Under the pieces are notes generated by a model, which was given only the letters and a program-made list of their open reading frames with translations, did not search any database and was not told the origin of the DNA. A stretch of 64,000 nt of DNA, taken from NCBI RefSeq assembly GCF_011492945.1, contig NZ_CP045119.1, positions 3,906,001-3,970,000 on the forward strand. Direction: 5' to 3'. The position numbers and the translations under genes are program-made. The DNA is from Rubrobacter tropicus. Its GTDB lineage: Bacteria; Actinomycetota; Rubrobacteria; Rubrobacterales; Rubrobacteraceae. Positions 1-9,255 of the stretch are shown one piece after another. Position 1 is the first letter of the stretch, and each line of letters begins with the position of its first letter.

Positions 1-477
1 CGTTCCATCGGCATCCGTGAGGAAGATCCGGTCGCCGTCTTCCAGCTTGTCGAGGTCCCAGAACGTGAGCCAGCTCTCGGTGTTCGGGTAGCCGAGGCGG
101 TGTCCGGCGATGTAGACGTTGGCGTCCTCCTGCCACGGAAACCCCGTGCCTTCGAGGTGAATGGCGGCGTACTTCTTCAGGGACGCTTCGTCACCGCCGT
201 CGGTGCTCGGGATCTCATCGTCTTCGATCCTGGCCATCCCGGGGACGGTGAGCTTGAGGGTCTTGTCCTCGGGACCCGTTCCACCGTCTGCCGCGGCGCT
301 CCCCGAGGTCTCTCCCCCGGTCTCCAGCCTGGGGACGTTGAAGCCGCTCGGGTCATCGCTGTTCGTGGCAGTGTCGCCGGCTGCCAGTCCCAGAAAGAAA
401 TACCCTATGAGGGCCACGCCGGCCACGAGCATGGCCAGCCCCACAAACCCGGACACCAGGCCTCTCGCGTTCGACAC
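1..477 (-). CDS. Sortase, class E-like, C-terminus cut by window edge
   Basis: The visible N-terminal 159 residues hold one membrane segment (about residues 8-33), a low-complexity linker rich in Gly, Ser, Asp and Thr, and the start of a sortase beta-barrel ending in YIAGHRLGYPNT. That AGHR stretch carries the catalytic His of the family; the Cys and Arg lie beyond the window. The family cleaves a sorting motif on exported proteins and attaches them to peptidoglycan or pilin. The GTG start is preceded by a strong GGGGGAGGT site about six bases away. An LPDTG-bearing membrane protein is encoded near 43.4 kb, but no link between the two is shown. Confidence 0.8.
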   Translation of the reverse strand, partial: MSNARGLVSGFVGLAMLVAGVALIGYFFLGLAAGDTATNSDDPSGFNVPRLETGGETSGSAAADGGTGPEDKTLKLTVPGMARIEDDEIPSTDGGDEASLKKYAAIHLEGTGFPWQEDANVYIAGHRLGYPNTESWLTFWDLDKLEDGDRIFLTDADGT

Positions 478-512
478 AGGTTCACCTCCCCCTTATGGGA
501 CCGCGTGAGTCC

Positions 513-1301
513 TCAGCTCTGCCCGTACCACTGCTCGCGCCATCCTTCCATCTGCCCTATTTCGCGCCTCTGGGCTTCCACGATGTCGCGGGCGATCCCC
601 TTTATCTCAGAGTTGTCGCTCTCCTTGAGGGCGACCTTCGCCATCGCTATGGCGGAGCGGTGGTGCGGGATCATGGCGTCTATGAAGGCCTTGTCGAAGG
701 GCCTTTTGTTAGCGAGCTCTTGCGGGTCGGTCATGCCCATCATCTGCATGTCCATGTCGGACATCTCTTCTGAGGACTCGGCCGAACCGAACTCCCGCTT
801 TCGGATCTCGCCGAGCTCCTTTATCTCGGCCTCCTGGGCGCCGACGATGTCCTCGGCGAGGTTCCTTATCTCGTCGTGCTCGGCGTTGTCGAGGGCGACC
901 TCGGCCATGTCGACGGCGCCCCGGTGGTGAGGAACCATCGAATCGATGAAAGCCCGGTCGGAGTACTCGCCGTTCTCCATGACCATCTCCCGCGACATCG
1001 CCGCCATGCCTCCTGCGCCCATCTGGCCGTGATCCATGCCTTCCATGCCTTGCATGCCGGTCGTCTCCCCCGCGCCCATCATCGTGGTGCCGCCGGGCAT
1101 GCCGCCGGTGGACTCTCCACCGGACGCGACGGTCGTTTCCTGCTGGCCGCCACTGTTGTTGCCGTGGTTCATGCCCTGCATGCCCCCGCCATCGCCCTGC
1201 TGCTGGCCGTCGGAGCCTGAGCCCTGTCCCCCGCACGCGCCCAGCGTAAGCGCCGCCACGGTCAAGAGCACGGGCATGGCAAGCTTTCTGTGCCTCTCCA
1301 A
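513..1301 (-). CDS. Double-DUF305 lipoprotein
   Basis: A 262-residue exported protein. The N-terminus has a short hydrophobic stretch ending in LTLGAC, a lipobox, followed by a Gly/Met/Gln/His-rich linker. Two DUF305 four-helix domains follow, each with the paired-histidine signature (MVPHHRGAVDMAEVAL and MIPHHRSAIAMAKVAL). DUF305 proteins are often near metal-resistance genes and may bind metal through these His/Met residues; the role here is unproven. I chose the TTG start because AGGAGG sits five to six bases before it; an upstream ATG would add 20 residues with no better site. Confidence 0.85.
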   Translation of the reverse strand: MERHRKLAMPVLLTVAALTLGACGGQGSGSDGQQQGDGGGMQGMNHGNNSGGQQETTVASGGESTGGMPGGTTMMGAGETTGMQGMEGMDHGQMGAGGMAAMSREMVMENGEYSDRAFIDSMVPHHRGAVDMAEVALDNAEHDEIRNLAEDIVGAQEAEIKELGEIRKREFGSAESSEEMSDMDMQMMGMTDPQELANKRPFDKAFIDAMIPHHRSAIAMAKVALKESDNSEIKGIARDIVEAQRREIGQMEGWREQWYGQS

Positions 1302-1416
1302 GGTTTCCTCCTGCTTTCGAAGCCTTGCATTGATGCGTCGTCCTTGAGCGTGCGCCTTCAAGACGTAGCTCTAAAGGATTACGGCTCTACGCCCCCGATT
1401 CCCGGGGAGCGGTCGT

Positions 1417-1857
1417 TTAGAGCCGGAAGACCTGCAGGGAGGAAGTCGTTGGCGGTCGGCCGGGCAAGAAGGCGGCGGGCGGGGGCCTTCGGACGGCCCA
1501 GGAGGCCAGGGCGGAGGGCGGCACCGCGCCACGCGAGGCCGGCCAGAAGATCAACGCAAGAAAGACTACCAGCAACGCGGCCATGTAGAAACTCGGCGGG
1601 AGAGATGGCGCCGGGTGTCCTTCCTCATGCCCGGCCTGGCGCTCCCCGTCGGTCCCCGACTCGGGCGACGCGGAAGCGTGGTCCGCGTGCCCGTGAGATA
1701 TGGGCCCCGAAGCGGGCGCCAGCTGGTGGAAGCCCCCCATGGCACCGTGGCAAAGGAGCAGGGCCAGTATCAGTAGAGACGCGAGCAGCGTCGTCTGGGC
1801 CTTGCCCCCCGCCCACCGGCGGGCCGGGAAGAACGCGTTGTAGGCTGCGCTTACCAT
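1417..1857 (-). CDS. Small two-helix membrane protein, unknown
   Basis: 146 residues. Two hydrophobic segments (about 22-42 and 90-108) flank a His/Glu-rich loop with HGHADH and GHEEGH, which could bind a divalent metal. No family is recognised. It follows the DUF305 gene on the same strand with a spacing that allows a metal-related pairing, but this is only suggested by position. Confidence 0.5.
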   Translation of the reverse strand: MVSAAYNAFFPARRWAGGKAQTTLLASLLILALLLCHGAMGGFHQLAPASGPISHGHADHASASPESGTDGERQAGHEEGHPAPSLPPSFYMAALLVVFLALIFWPASRGAVPPSALASWAVRRPPPAAFLPGRPPTTSSLQVFRL

Positions 1858-1871
1858 AAAGCGTCCAGATT

Positions 1872-2990
1872 CTAACCCATGCGCGCCGAACCGTTGCGGG
1901 AACCCACCGGCCGCCCGGCCCAGAAGGTCGCCTCGCCGTCGCCAGCGCTGTAGGACCAGTTGGCGACGTCCAGGGCCGTCACGTGCAGGTCCGGGTCAGC
2001 GAACCTGACCAGCATCGTGTGCCGCCTGCCCTCCCGGAAAAAGAACCCCAGGCGCCGGAGGTCCTCCGGGCGGGGGGAGGTGGGCGACTCGGCGAAGCGG
2101 TACCTGACGATGTACGCCCCCGCCCGCGCGAAGAAGCGGACCGCCTCGCGCAGCAGGGAGCGGGCCGCATCCCGGCGCCTGGGGCGCGTCGTGAGGTCGA
2201 GCAGGTAACCGTCGCCGCCTTCCTCATTCACCCAGAGCACGGCGTAGCCGAGAAGATCCCCGCCCTCCACGGCGCCCAGGACGGTCACCGGGTTGGGGGG
2301 CGAGCCCGGACCGTAGCGCCATTTCAGGAATGCCGCGTCTTTCTCCACCGCACACGGAACCTCGGCGGACACCTCCTCGGAGAGCCCGTCGAAGAGCTTG
2401 CCGGAGCCGCCCCCGAAACCGAACAAAGGCTCGACGGCCGGCCCCCGCCCGAAGGCGGCCCCGAGGGCCCGATCCACGGCCCTGAGTCCCAAGGTCGGCA
2501 CTTTCATCGCGGGCCTGAGCGGGGCGGGGACCCTCGTGGGCCGGGAGAAGTCTAGCCCCTTGGCCGCGTAGTGCAGTCTCCCCGCCTTCTCGGCCCCCAT
2601 CCGCTCCTCGATCGCGATGGCCTCCGCGACCTGGTCCACGCACACGCAGTTCTCGGCCACGCCGAAGAAGCGGCGCATGAGCGAGAGGGCGTAGAAGCCG
2701 TACCCCGGCAGGATCTGGAAATCCGCGGGCGTGTGGGCGACGACGCGCGTGCCGAGTATCCGGTAGTGCTGGGGAACGGCCGCGAGGTGCCCGACAACCT
2801 CACCGTTCTCCGCGACCGCGACCCACCGGTGCATCTCCGCGGCAAGCGGGTGTCTCGCCAGCCAATCCCAGACGGCGGCGTGCCGTCGCGGTTCGTGGGC
2901 TTCCGGATACTCAGGGTAGACGAGCGTGCGTAGCCTGTCCGTACCCCGCAGGAGATCCGCGCCCCGGAGCGGCCTGACGGTGGCCCTCAC
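1872..2990 (-). CDS. GNAT-family acetyltransferase
   Basis: 372 residues from a GTG start. The N-terminal half looks like a GNAT fold (RWVAVAENGEVVGHLAAVP, then a glycine-bearing loop near LPGYGFYALSLMRRFF), and the C-terminal half repeats an acyltransferase-like layout (YAVLWVNEEGG, YLLDLTTRPRRRDAARSLL). Double-GNAT proteins of this length acetylate small molecules or sugars; no substrate can be named. The frame stays open to 3284, but the upstream part is Arg/Gly-rich composition without family features. The start is uncertain because no strong ribosome site is seen. Confidence 0.65.
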   Translation of the reverse strand: MRATVRPLRGADLLRGTDRLRTLVYPEYPEAHEPRRHAAVWDWLARHPLAAEMHRWVAVAENGEVVGHLAAVPQHYRILGTRVVAHTPADFQILPGYGFYALSLMRRFFGVAENCVCVDQVAEAIAIEERMGAEKAGRLHYAAKGLDFSRPTRVPAPLRPAMKVPTLGLRAVDRALGAAFGRGPAVEPLFGFGGGSGKLFDGLSEEVSAEVPCAVEKDAAFLKWRYGPGSPPNPVTVLGAVEGGDLLGYAVLWVNEEGGDGYLLDLTTRPRRRDAARSLLREAVRFFARAGAYIVRYRFAESPTSPRPEDLRRLGFFFREGRRHTMLVRFADPDLHVTALDVANWSYSAGDGEATFWAGRPVGSRNGSARMG

Positions 2991-3291
2991 GCCGCGCGCC
3001 CGTCTCGTCCCATGCCGCGCGCGACGTGCGCGCCCTGGCGCTGCCGCCACCCGGTCGCCGCGCTCTGTGCCCCTTTTCGGGACGATTCTGTCTTTCGACG
3101 AAGCATAGTCTGGTCCCCCTCTGTGCCGGCTTTCGTTCAGCGTCTCCGCGCCGGAGGCCGCCGACGGCCGCGTTCCGGCCGCCGCGTCTCCCCGAACGCG
3201 CCGCGAGGTCCGGGCCTCCGGCCCACCCACGCACGCAACGGTCGGGCCGCCAGGGCGCATCCACGCCCTGGTGGCCCCGATCACCGGAGAA
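2991..3291. other. Intergenic stretch, nothing supported
   Basis: Open frames here are high-GC shadows with Arg/Pro-rich composition. No hairpin, promoter or RNA is convincing. Confidence 0.4.
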
Positions 3292-3615
3292 TCAGTTGAG
3301 GAAGACCTGCAGAGTTCGCCGAAGAGGGACGGCCGGGGGCCGTGTCGCCACCCGGCGTGTGGGACACCCCACGGGCGGGGTTAGGGGGACGCGACCGATC
3401 GTGAGTGCCGGTCGGCGTGGCCGCCGGGCGACCGCGACGAAGAGGGCGGCCGCGGTGGCGGCGCAGAGCCCGAGCCCCGCGTCGTGGGCGCTTTCTGAAT
3501 CCAGGCCCGCGTGCTGGGGGAGAAAAACGACTCCGCCCAGGACTGCGAACGCCAGCCACAACACGACCAGGGGGGGCAGTAGTTTCGCCACCGATCTGCG
3601 CACCGCAAAAATCAC
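3292..3615 (-). CDS. Small membrane protein, unknown
   Basis: 107 residues from a GTG start (MIFAVRRSVAKLL). Two hydrophobic segments at about 12-31 and 42-62, then an Arg/Pro-rich tail. It starts 59 bases after the rhodanese lipoprotein gene ends on the same strand, so it is probably co-transcribed. No family is recognised. Confidence 0.5.
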   Translation of the reverse strand: MIFAVRRSVAKLLPPLVVLWLAFAVLGGVVFLPQHAGLDSESAHDAGLGLCAATAAALFVAVARRPRRPALTIGRVPLTPPVGCPTRRVATRPPAVPLRRTLQVFLN

Positions 3616-3674
3616 GGCCGGGATGGTACACCACCGGCCCGTCGCCGTCCAAGGGCGCCCCCGACCCGGCTTCC

Positions 3675-4202
3675 TCACGCCCCTTCGAGTCGGAAGCCGG
3701 CCGCCTCCCAGGCCTCCATGCCCCCCGCAAGGTCCCACACGTTCTCGTAGCCGAGCCCGACCAGCGTCTCCGCGGCGGAGGCGCTCATCGACCCGCTGCG
3801 GCAGTAGACCGCGATCCTGGCGCCCTTATCGGCGGGGAGGCGCTCGAGGTTCCCCTCTATCTCGTCGTACGGAATGGAGAGGTCCGTGCCGGTAATGTCG
3901 CCCGCGAAAGGCACGTGAGTGTTCACGAGCAGGAGGTCCCCGCCCCGCAACGCGTCCCTCAACTCCTCCGGCGAGAGGCGAGTATAGGATCCATCAGCGA
4001 CCGCCACCTTCTCCCCCGCCCCGCTTGCGGAACTCCCGGCGGTATTCCGGGCGACGCCGTCTCCGCCGCTCCCGCCTTCGGATCCGGCGGACGGGGTGTC
4101 GGGGGTCCCGCACCCGAAGACGAGGAGCGCGAAGGCGATAACGAAGGGCAAAATCACCCATTTTTTGATCCTCGTTGCTTGTCTTGCTCCCACGCCGGCC
4201 AC
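3675..4202 (-). CDS. Rhodanese-domain lipoprotein
   Basis: 175 residues. A signal segment ends in ALLVFGC, a lipobox-like site, followed by a Ser/Gly-rich linker and one rhodanese domain (about 70-170). The active-site loop is CRSGSM, with the catalytic Cys present, and the conserved DLAGGMEAWEAAGF tail is intact. Extracytoplasmic rhodaneses handle persulfide sulfur or redox shuttling. The GTG start overlaps the end region of the upstream membrane gene, whose CPVC motif also suggests thiol chemistry outside the membrane. Confidence 0.8.
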   Translation of the reverse strand: MAGVGARQATRIKKWVILPFVIAFALLVFGCGTPDTPSAGSEGGSGGDGVARNTAGSSASGAGEKVAVADGSYTRLSPEELRDALRGGDLLLVNTHVPFAGDITGTDLSIPYDEIEGNLERLPADKGARIAVYCRSGSMSASAAETLVGLGYENVWDLAGGMEAWEAAGFRLEGA

Positions 4203-4655
4203 CTAACTCGCCGCCCGGCAGGACCGCTCCGCCGCGAGCCGGACGCGGAGGGCGTAGCCGAGGAGCACCAATGAGAGGAAGCCCAGGAGAGGCTGGATGG
4301 GGGCGAAGTAGGAGAGGGCGCCTCCGGTCCCGAGCGCCAGCACCACGAGCTTGTTGCACACGGGGCATCCTATGGCGAACACGGAGAGCAGGCCGCCCCC
4401 GAAGAACTTCCCGCCCTGGGCACCATCCGGCTCTTCGGGTGCGGCGACGTAGGTGGCGGCGAGGAGGCCCACGAGCGCGGCCCCCGCCACCCAGAACGGG
4501 TAGTCCCACCATCGCACGGGCGTCATGCGCACGAAGAGCGGCGTGTCGAGCATCTCCGTGGGCAGGCCCGAGAGAAAGAGCCAACCAAGACCCGCGACGA
4601 GGGCAACCAGGTAGCGCCGTCTCCCCCAGCCGCCTATGCCCGCCAATGCCTCCAC
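4203..4655 (-). CDS. Membrane protein with CPVC motif
   Basis: 150 residues with four to five predicted membrane segments. The notable motif is FAIGCPVCNKLVVLALG, a CxxC pair at the edge of a helix as in membrane thiol-redox proteins, though it is not a clear VKOR or DsbB. It abuts the rhodanese lipoprotein gene, so the two may form a thiol/sulfur unit. An in-frame start at 4775 would overlap the divergent sulfatase gene; the GTG used here removes that overlap and sits six bases past a TATACT box. Confidence 0.6.
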   Translation of the reverse strand: MEALAGIGGWGRRRYLVALVAGLGWLFLSGLPTEMLDTPLFVRMTPVRWWDYPFWVAGAALVGLLAATYVAAPEEPDGAQGGKFFGGGLLSVFAIGCPVCNKLVVLALGTGGALSYFAPIQPLLGFLSLVLLGYALRVRLAAERSCRAAS

Positions 4656-4661
4656 GGGCCC

Positions 4662-4667
4662 AGTATA
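4662..4667 (-). promoter_or_regulatory. Possible -10 box TATACT, leaderless start
   Basis: TATACT on the minus strand ends six bases before the GTG of the CPVC membrane protein, the spacing expected if transcription begins at or next to the start codon. No good -35 box is visible. Confidence 0.35.
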
Positions 4668-4730
4668 GCCGATGTTGTGGCCTACCCCCCTACCCCACAT
4701 TTCGGGCTCTGCTAAACTCCCCGCCATCCT

Positions 4731-6692
4731 ATGCGACGCGACGATGACATCCACGCCGCGGTCGGGCCCCGGCATTCGCCGGAGCCCCCGCGCTTCCTGC
4801 TCGGTCGCGCGGACTGGGCTCGGGTGCTCGCCCTCCTAGTGCCCCTAATCGCCTACGTTCTGACGCTGAAGTCCGTTCGCGTGGCGCGGTTGCCCGACGA
4901 ACACGGGTTCTTCGCGGCGCTAGAGCTGATGAGGAGCGACCTCCTCTTCAACGCGGGGTACGCGCTGCTCTGGGTGGGGCTCTTCTCCGTCGCCCGGCGC
5001 GGCCCCGGGCGCGCCGTCGTGGCCTTCCTGTTCCACTCGACAGCGATCATCGTCGCCCTCGTGGCGACCGGCGCGCACCAGTTCTACGAGGTCACGGGCT
5101 CGACTTTGGGATTTGACGCCGTGCTGTACTTTGTGCTCGCCCCGAGGGAGGTGGGCGCCGTGGCAGCGAGCGAGGCCAGCCCCGCCCTGCTAGCCGTAGT
5201 CTCCGCGGCCCTCCTATATGCCGTGTTCGGCCCCGCCCTGCTCACGCGGACGCTCGGCCGGCTGCGCGGTTGGGATGCCGCACCCGCCGGGGCGGGCGGC
5301 GCACCGTGGCTCGGCTTCACGGGAGCGGTCCTCGTCTCTTTCGGCCTCGTCGCTCTCTCCGTGCTGCCAGCCGGGGGCCCCGCGGGCGCAAGCGAGTCCT
5401 TCGCCAAAGACCCGGTCGTGAACGCGGCGATGACGGGGCTAGAGGAGATCGAGGGCGATGGCCCAACGGTTGACGGCGAAGCCGTACGCGAACGTCTACC
5501 GCTCGAGACGAGCCTCTCCCAGACGGCGCGCACCGAGAAGCGCAACGTCGTGATCGTCCACCTCGAGTCCACGCGGGCCGGCTCGGTGACGCCCTACGGC
5601 GGTGATGAGGGGCTCACGCCTTACCTGAACGAGCTGGCCGGGAAGAGCCTCCTCGCGGAGCGCGCCTACGCCTCCGTGCCGCACACGACGAACGCGCTCG
5701 TGGCGACGATGTGCGGCATCGTGCCCCCCTCGGGCCGCCTGCAAACGAACTCCCTGGGGGACCGCATCCCTTCCCGGTGCCTGGCTGATCTCCTCGGGCA
5801 GCAGGGCTACCGCTCCGCCTACTTCACCTCCGCCGAGAGGACCTTCGAGAGGCGCCCGGAGGTGGTGGAGAACCTGGGCTACGAGGACTTCTACTCCGTG
5901 GAAGACATGGACACGGAGGGCTTCCAGCGGGCCAACTACTTCGGCTACGAGGACGACGTCATGCTCGAGCCCAGCAAGAGATGGCTCGAAGAGAACGCCG
6001 AGGATGGGCCCTTCGTGGCGGCCTACGAGACCATAACGCCCCATCACCAATACCTGGCCCCGAACCGGTACGGGAGGAAAGACTTCGTCGAGAAGGACGG
6101 CCTGGACCGCTACCTCAACTCGGTACGCTACGTGGACTTCTTCGTGAAGAACCTCATCGACCAGTACAAGGAGATGGGCCTCTACGAGGACACGGTCTTC
6201 GTGTTCTACGGCGACCACGGCGAGGCTTTCGGCGAGCACGGCCGCTACCAGCACGACAACGTGCCCTACGAGGAGGGCCTGCGCATACCCTTGATGATCC
6301 TCGACCCCGGCCGCTTCGAGAACGGCGAGCGCGTCGAATCCCCGGTGGGCCAGATCGACGTCCTGCCGACCGTCCTCGACTTGCTCGGCTACGAGGTCGA
6401 GGGTGGAGAGTATCCGGGCGTCTCGCTGCTGGACCCCGTCCCCGAAGATCGCACCCTCAAGGCCGCCTGCTGGTACGAGGACGAGTGCCTGGCGAGCATC
6501 AAGGGCGACAGGAAGTTCATCTACAACTACGGAGACCGTCCTGACGAAGCCTACGACCTCTCGGCGGACCCGGATGAGAAAAACAACCTCGCCGACGGGC
6601 GCGACGCCGGGTGGCTCAAGGAGCGGCGCGATGAGCTTCTGCGGTGGGCCGCGGAGGTGGAGGCCGCCTACGAGGCGTCCAGCGGCCCCTAG
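4731..6692 (+). CDS. LTA-synthase-like sulfatase-family membrane protein
   Basis: 653 residues. About five membrane helices occupy residues 30-215, followed by an extracytoplasmic alkaline-phosphatase/sulfatase domain (about 270-580). Visible signatures are NVVIVHLESTRAGSVTPYGG (metal site and likely Thr nucleophile), PHTTNALVATMCG, and VFYGDHGEAFGEHG (C-terminal metal ligands). The layout matches phosphoglycerol transferases and LtaS-type enzymes that move polar head groups onto glycopolymers; it may also be a phosphoethanolamine transferase or true sulfatase. It is divergent from the CPVC membrane gene, with only 75 bases between the two starts. Confidence 0.85.
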   Translation: MRRDDDIHAAVGPRHSPEPPRFLLGRADWARVLALLVPLIAYVLTLKSVRVARLPDEHGFFAALELMRSDLLFNAGYALLWVGLFSVARRGPGRAVVAFLFHSTAIIVALVATGAHQFYEVTGSTLGFDAVLYFVLAPREVGAVAASEASPALLAVVSAALLYAVFGPALLTRTLGRLRGWDAAPAGAGGAPWLGFTGAVLVSFGLVALSVLPAGGPAGASESFAKDPVVNAAMTGLEEIEGDGPTVDGEAVRERLPLETSLSQTARTEKRNVVIVHLESTRAGSVTPYGGDEGLTPYLNELAGKSLLAERAYASVPHTTNALVATMCGIVPPSGRLQTNSLGDRIPSRCLADLLGQQGYRSAYFTSAERTFERRPEVVENLGYEDFYSVEDMDTEGFQRANYFGYEDDVMLEPSKRWLEENAEDGPFVAAYETITPHHQYLAPNRYGRKDFVEKDGLDRYLNSVRYVDFFVKNLIDQYKEMGLYEDTVFVFYGDHGEAFGEHGRYQHDNVPYEEGLRIPLMILDPGRFENGERVESPVGQIDVLPTVLDLLGYEVEGGEYPGVSLLDPVPEDRTLKAACWYEDECLASIKGDRKFIYNYGDRPDEAYDLSADPDEKNNLADGRDAGWLKERRDELLRWAAEVEAAYEASSGP

Positions 6693-6707
6693 GTTACGCC
6701 CGTCACG

Positions 6708-7460
6708 CTAGAACCGTACGATCCCCAGCGCCCAGAGCGTCGCGATCAGGACGGGCTGGTGGACAAGATAGATGAAGAGGGTATGCCTTCCGATAAAAGC
6801 TAAAGGCGCCGCGAGCGGCGGTGGCGCGGCGGGGGACCCTTTCCGGGCCAGGTAGAAGGCGTTGCCGAAGAAGAGGCCGAGGAGCACTACTCCGAACCAG
6901 GGCAAAAGCGGCCTGTAGTCTGGCATGGGGAGACTCTCGGGCAGGACGCCCAGCGGGGAGAGCAGGACGCCGGTGGCACCCCCGACCACGAACCCCTCGC
7001 CCCGCACGTAGAGGCCGGCGGCGATCACGGCGAGGCCGACGATCAGGTTAGAGTAACGCAGCCCCAAGAACGGGTAGGCCAGAACGATGGAGAGCCCGAT
7101 GAGGTGGAGAATGCCAAAGAGTACGTACCCATAGTCCAGCGCCAGAAAGACGGCGGTGATCAGCATCCCGTCGGCGAAGATCCTCGCCCCGCGGCGCAGG
7201 TACTTGCCGAAAGGGCTGCGCCCGGACTCCCGCTCCCTCGCGTGGCTGATTGAGAGCGAGAGGCCCGCCAGGAAGACGAACGAGAACGCGCTCGCGTCGG
7301 CGAAGACGGCCCAGAAACCGCCCGTGGAATCCACCGGGTAGCCGCCGAAGTTGTCCAGATCGAACACGAGGTGGTACAGCGCGACCATCGCCATCGCCAC
7401 ACCCCGCGCGACGTCGACGTCCCAGTGCCTGGCGGCAGATTTTCCGCGCTCCGCCACCAT
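6708..7460 (-). CDS. DUF1624 (HGSNAT-like) membrane acetyltransferase
   Basis: 250 residues with seven or more membrane segments. The N-terminus has the family pattern DVDVARGVAMAMVALYHLVFDL, including the conserved R and H near the first helix. Relatives of the heparan-alpha-glucosaminide acetyltransferase catalytic domain move acetyl groups across the membrane onto sugars. It converges on the sulfatase gene with only 15 bases between stops. Activity on a cell-envelope sugar is an inference. Confidence 0.75.
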   Translation of the reverse strand: MVAERGKSAARHWDVDVARGVAMAMVALYHLVFDLDNFGGYPVDSTGGFWAVFADASAFSFVFLAGLSLSISHARERESGRSPFGKYLRRGARIFADGMLITAVFLALDYGYVLFGILHLIGLSIVLAYPFLGLRYSNLIVGLAVIAAGLYVRGEGFVVGGATGVLLSPLGVLPESLPMPDYRPLLPWFGVVLLGLFFGNAFYLARKGSPAAPPPLAAPLAFIGRHTLFIYLVHQPVLIATLWALGIVRF

Positions 7461-7497
7461 TAGCAGTCCGGCGCGGGTCCCGACCTGGGAGCGGTGC

Positions 7498-9255
7498 TCA
7501 CGGGTCGACGGGGGCCACGGGCACGGTGTCGGCCGGGATGGGCTTGCCCTTCTTGTCCTTCAGGGCCTCGTAGGTGTCCCTGTGCAGGACCCCGTCGTAG
7601 AGGACCTTGCCACCCTCCCTGTAGGTCTGGTAGGTGACCCATCGGGCCGAGTCGGCATTCCTATAGACGGGCTCCGACCACGTCTGCACATCGACGTCGT
7701 CGGGGACGCCCCACACCTCGGCGTAGATGTAGCCGTCGTCGGCCACGTACTCCCTGAGAAGCACGTACCCCTTGGAGGTGTTCTCGAACTCCATGTCCAG
7801 CTCGCCGTTGCCCTGCTCGTCGCCGAACCACACGGTCGCGTCGAGGCCCGGCCTTATGTACGGGAGCTGCGCGTAGTGGGGGGAGCGCTCCGTGACGTCG
7901 AGTCCCGCCTCGTTGACGGCGTTGTATAGGGTGGAGGTGACCTGGCAGAGCCCGCCGCCGTCGGCGAGGGCCTCCTGGCCGTCCACGATGACCTTGGTGG
8001 CGTTGTAGTCGAGGCCAGAGACGGTGTCGTTCATCGAGAAGGTCTCGCCCGGCGCCAGGAGCGTGCCGGTTATCGCTCCCGAAGACATGGCGAGGTTGTC
8101 CACCCTGGCGCCCGAGTCCTGGACTATCGAGTAGTTGGTGCGGTACGAGCCGAGCTTCTGCGTCGGCCTCATCTTCCGGGCCTCGGCGGTGGTGAACTCC
8201 GGCTCGGACACGACCGTCGTGACCGCGTAGCGGCGCTCGCCGTCGGAGAGGCCATCCTCCAGGGCGCCGAAGAGCTTCTCCTCCTCGATCCGTCGACCCT
8301 CCCGCCCCGGCGTGACCGTCACGGCGGTGCCGTTCACCTCATAGTCGGCCTCGACGGGCCGCTCCTCGAGCGCAGCGTAGACGGCGCTTAGATTCTCCTT
8401 GAGGGCATCCCGGTCCACGGTAACCCGGAGGGCGCCGTCCGCGGGCGCGAAGTCCAGGGAACGTCCGATCTCGGCGGGCGAGAGCTCCCAGCGCCGCCCG
8501 CCCGACGTCAGGAGGACCTCTTCCGACATCGCGCGGCGTGCCTGCGCGGCGGCCGCCTCGGCCTCCGACGTTGAAACCTCCGGCTCCAGCACCTCTCCTG
8601 CCAAGCGGGCCTCGTCACGGAGGTTCCCGATGGCTTGTCCGACGTTCTCCGCCGTGGCCCCGACATCGGGACTATAGCCTTCCCTGGCCGCGACGACCTC
8701 CACCTCAGAATTCCGAACCTCCACAGAGGCGGGCCGGGGTTCGCGGGCCAGCCTCGCCGACGCGTCCTCCACCGCCGCGCGGACGGAGCCCGGGTCGTAC
8801 GCCACCGCGGGCTCGACTGCCGTACCGAAGAACGCCCTGCCCCGGTCGCCGAGGCGCTCGAAGAAGCCGCCCGTTCGTCCCACGGCGTACGCCCTATCCG
8901 CCGTCTGGGCGACGTCGAGCCTCGCGCCCATCTGCCCGGCCTCGAGGACGATCTCCCCCGGCCCGACGAGCCGAATCCCCGCCGACCCGACGGCGCGCGT
9001 CCCGAGGAGCTTCTCGGCCTCCCCGGGCGTCATGCCGCCCAGATCCACGCTTCCGGCGAACACGCCTGGGTAGATCTCACCCCCGCTCGACCAGGTGTCC
9101 GCCGCCACCAGCACGGCGAAGATGGCGCACAGCACGATCGTGGGCCCCGCCACCGCCCGCGCCACCGCGGCTCTGCGACGGCATGGGACCGCCCCGCCCC
9201 TCCGGCCGGATCGCCCCTTCTTGTCCGCCCGAACTGTCCGATGCTTCAGCCCCAA
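7498..9255 (-). CDS. VanW-family exported protein
   Basis: 585 residues. A basic N-terminus precedes one membrane segment (about 33-52). Next come two putative peptidoglycan-binding-4 (YoaR-like) segments and a C-terminal VanW domain (about 360-500) with SMNDTVSG, GGGLCQVTSTLYNAV and YIRPGLDATVWFG. Family members sit outside the membrane on peptidoglycan, with unknown chemistry. TTG is the start, preceded by GGAGGTGGGAT. The last 80 residues after VanW look ordered (WSEPVYRNADSARWVTYQTY) and have no assignment. Confidence 0.85.
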   Translation of the reverse strand: MGLKHRTVRADKKGRSGRRGGAVPCRRRAAVARAVAGPTIVLCAIFAVLVAADTWSSGGEIYPGVFAGSVDLGGMTPGEAEKLLGTRAVGSAGIRLVGPGEIVLEAGQMGARLDVAQTADRAYAVGRTGGFFERLGDRGRAFFGTAVEPAVAYDPGSVRAAVEDASARLAREPRPASVEVRNSEVEVVAAREGYSPDVGATAENVGQAIGNLRDEARLAGEVLEPEVSTSEAEAAAAQARRAMSEEVLLTSGGRRWELSPAEIGRSLDFAPADGALRVTVDRDALKENLSAVYAALEERPVEADYEVNGTAVTVTPGREGRRIEEEKLFGALEDGLSDGERRYAVTTVVSEPEFTTAEARKMRPTQKLGSYRTNYSIVQDSGARVDNLAMSSGAITGTLLAPGETFSMNDTVSGLDYNATKVIVDGQEALADGGGLCQVTSTLYNAVNEAGLDVTERSPHYAQLPYIRPGLDATVWFGDEQGNGELDMEFENTSKGYVLLREYVADDGYIYAEVWGVPDDVDVQTWSEPVYRNADSARWVTYQTYREGGKVLYDGVLHRDTYEALKDKKGKPIPADTVPVAPVDP

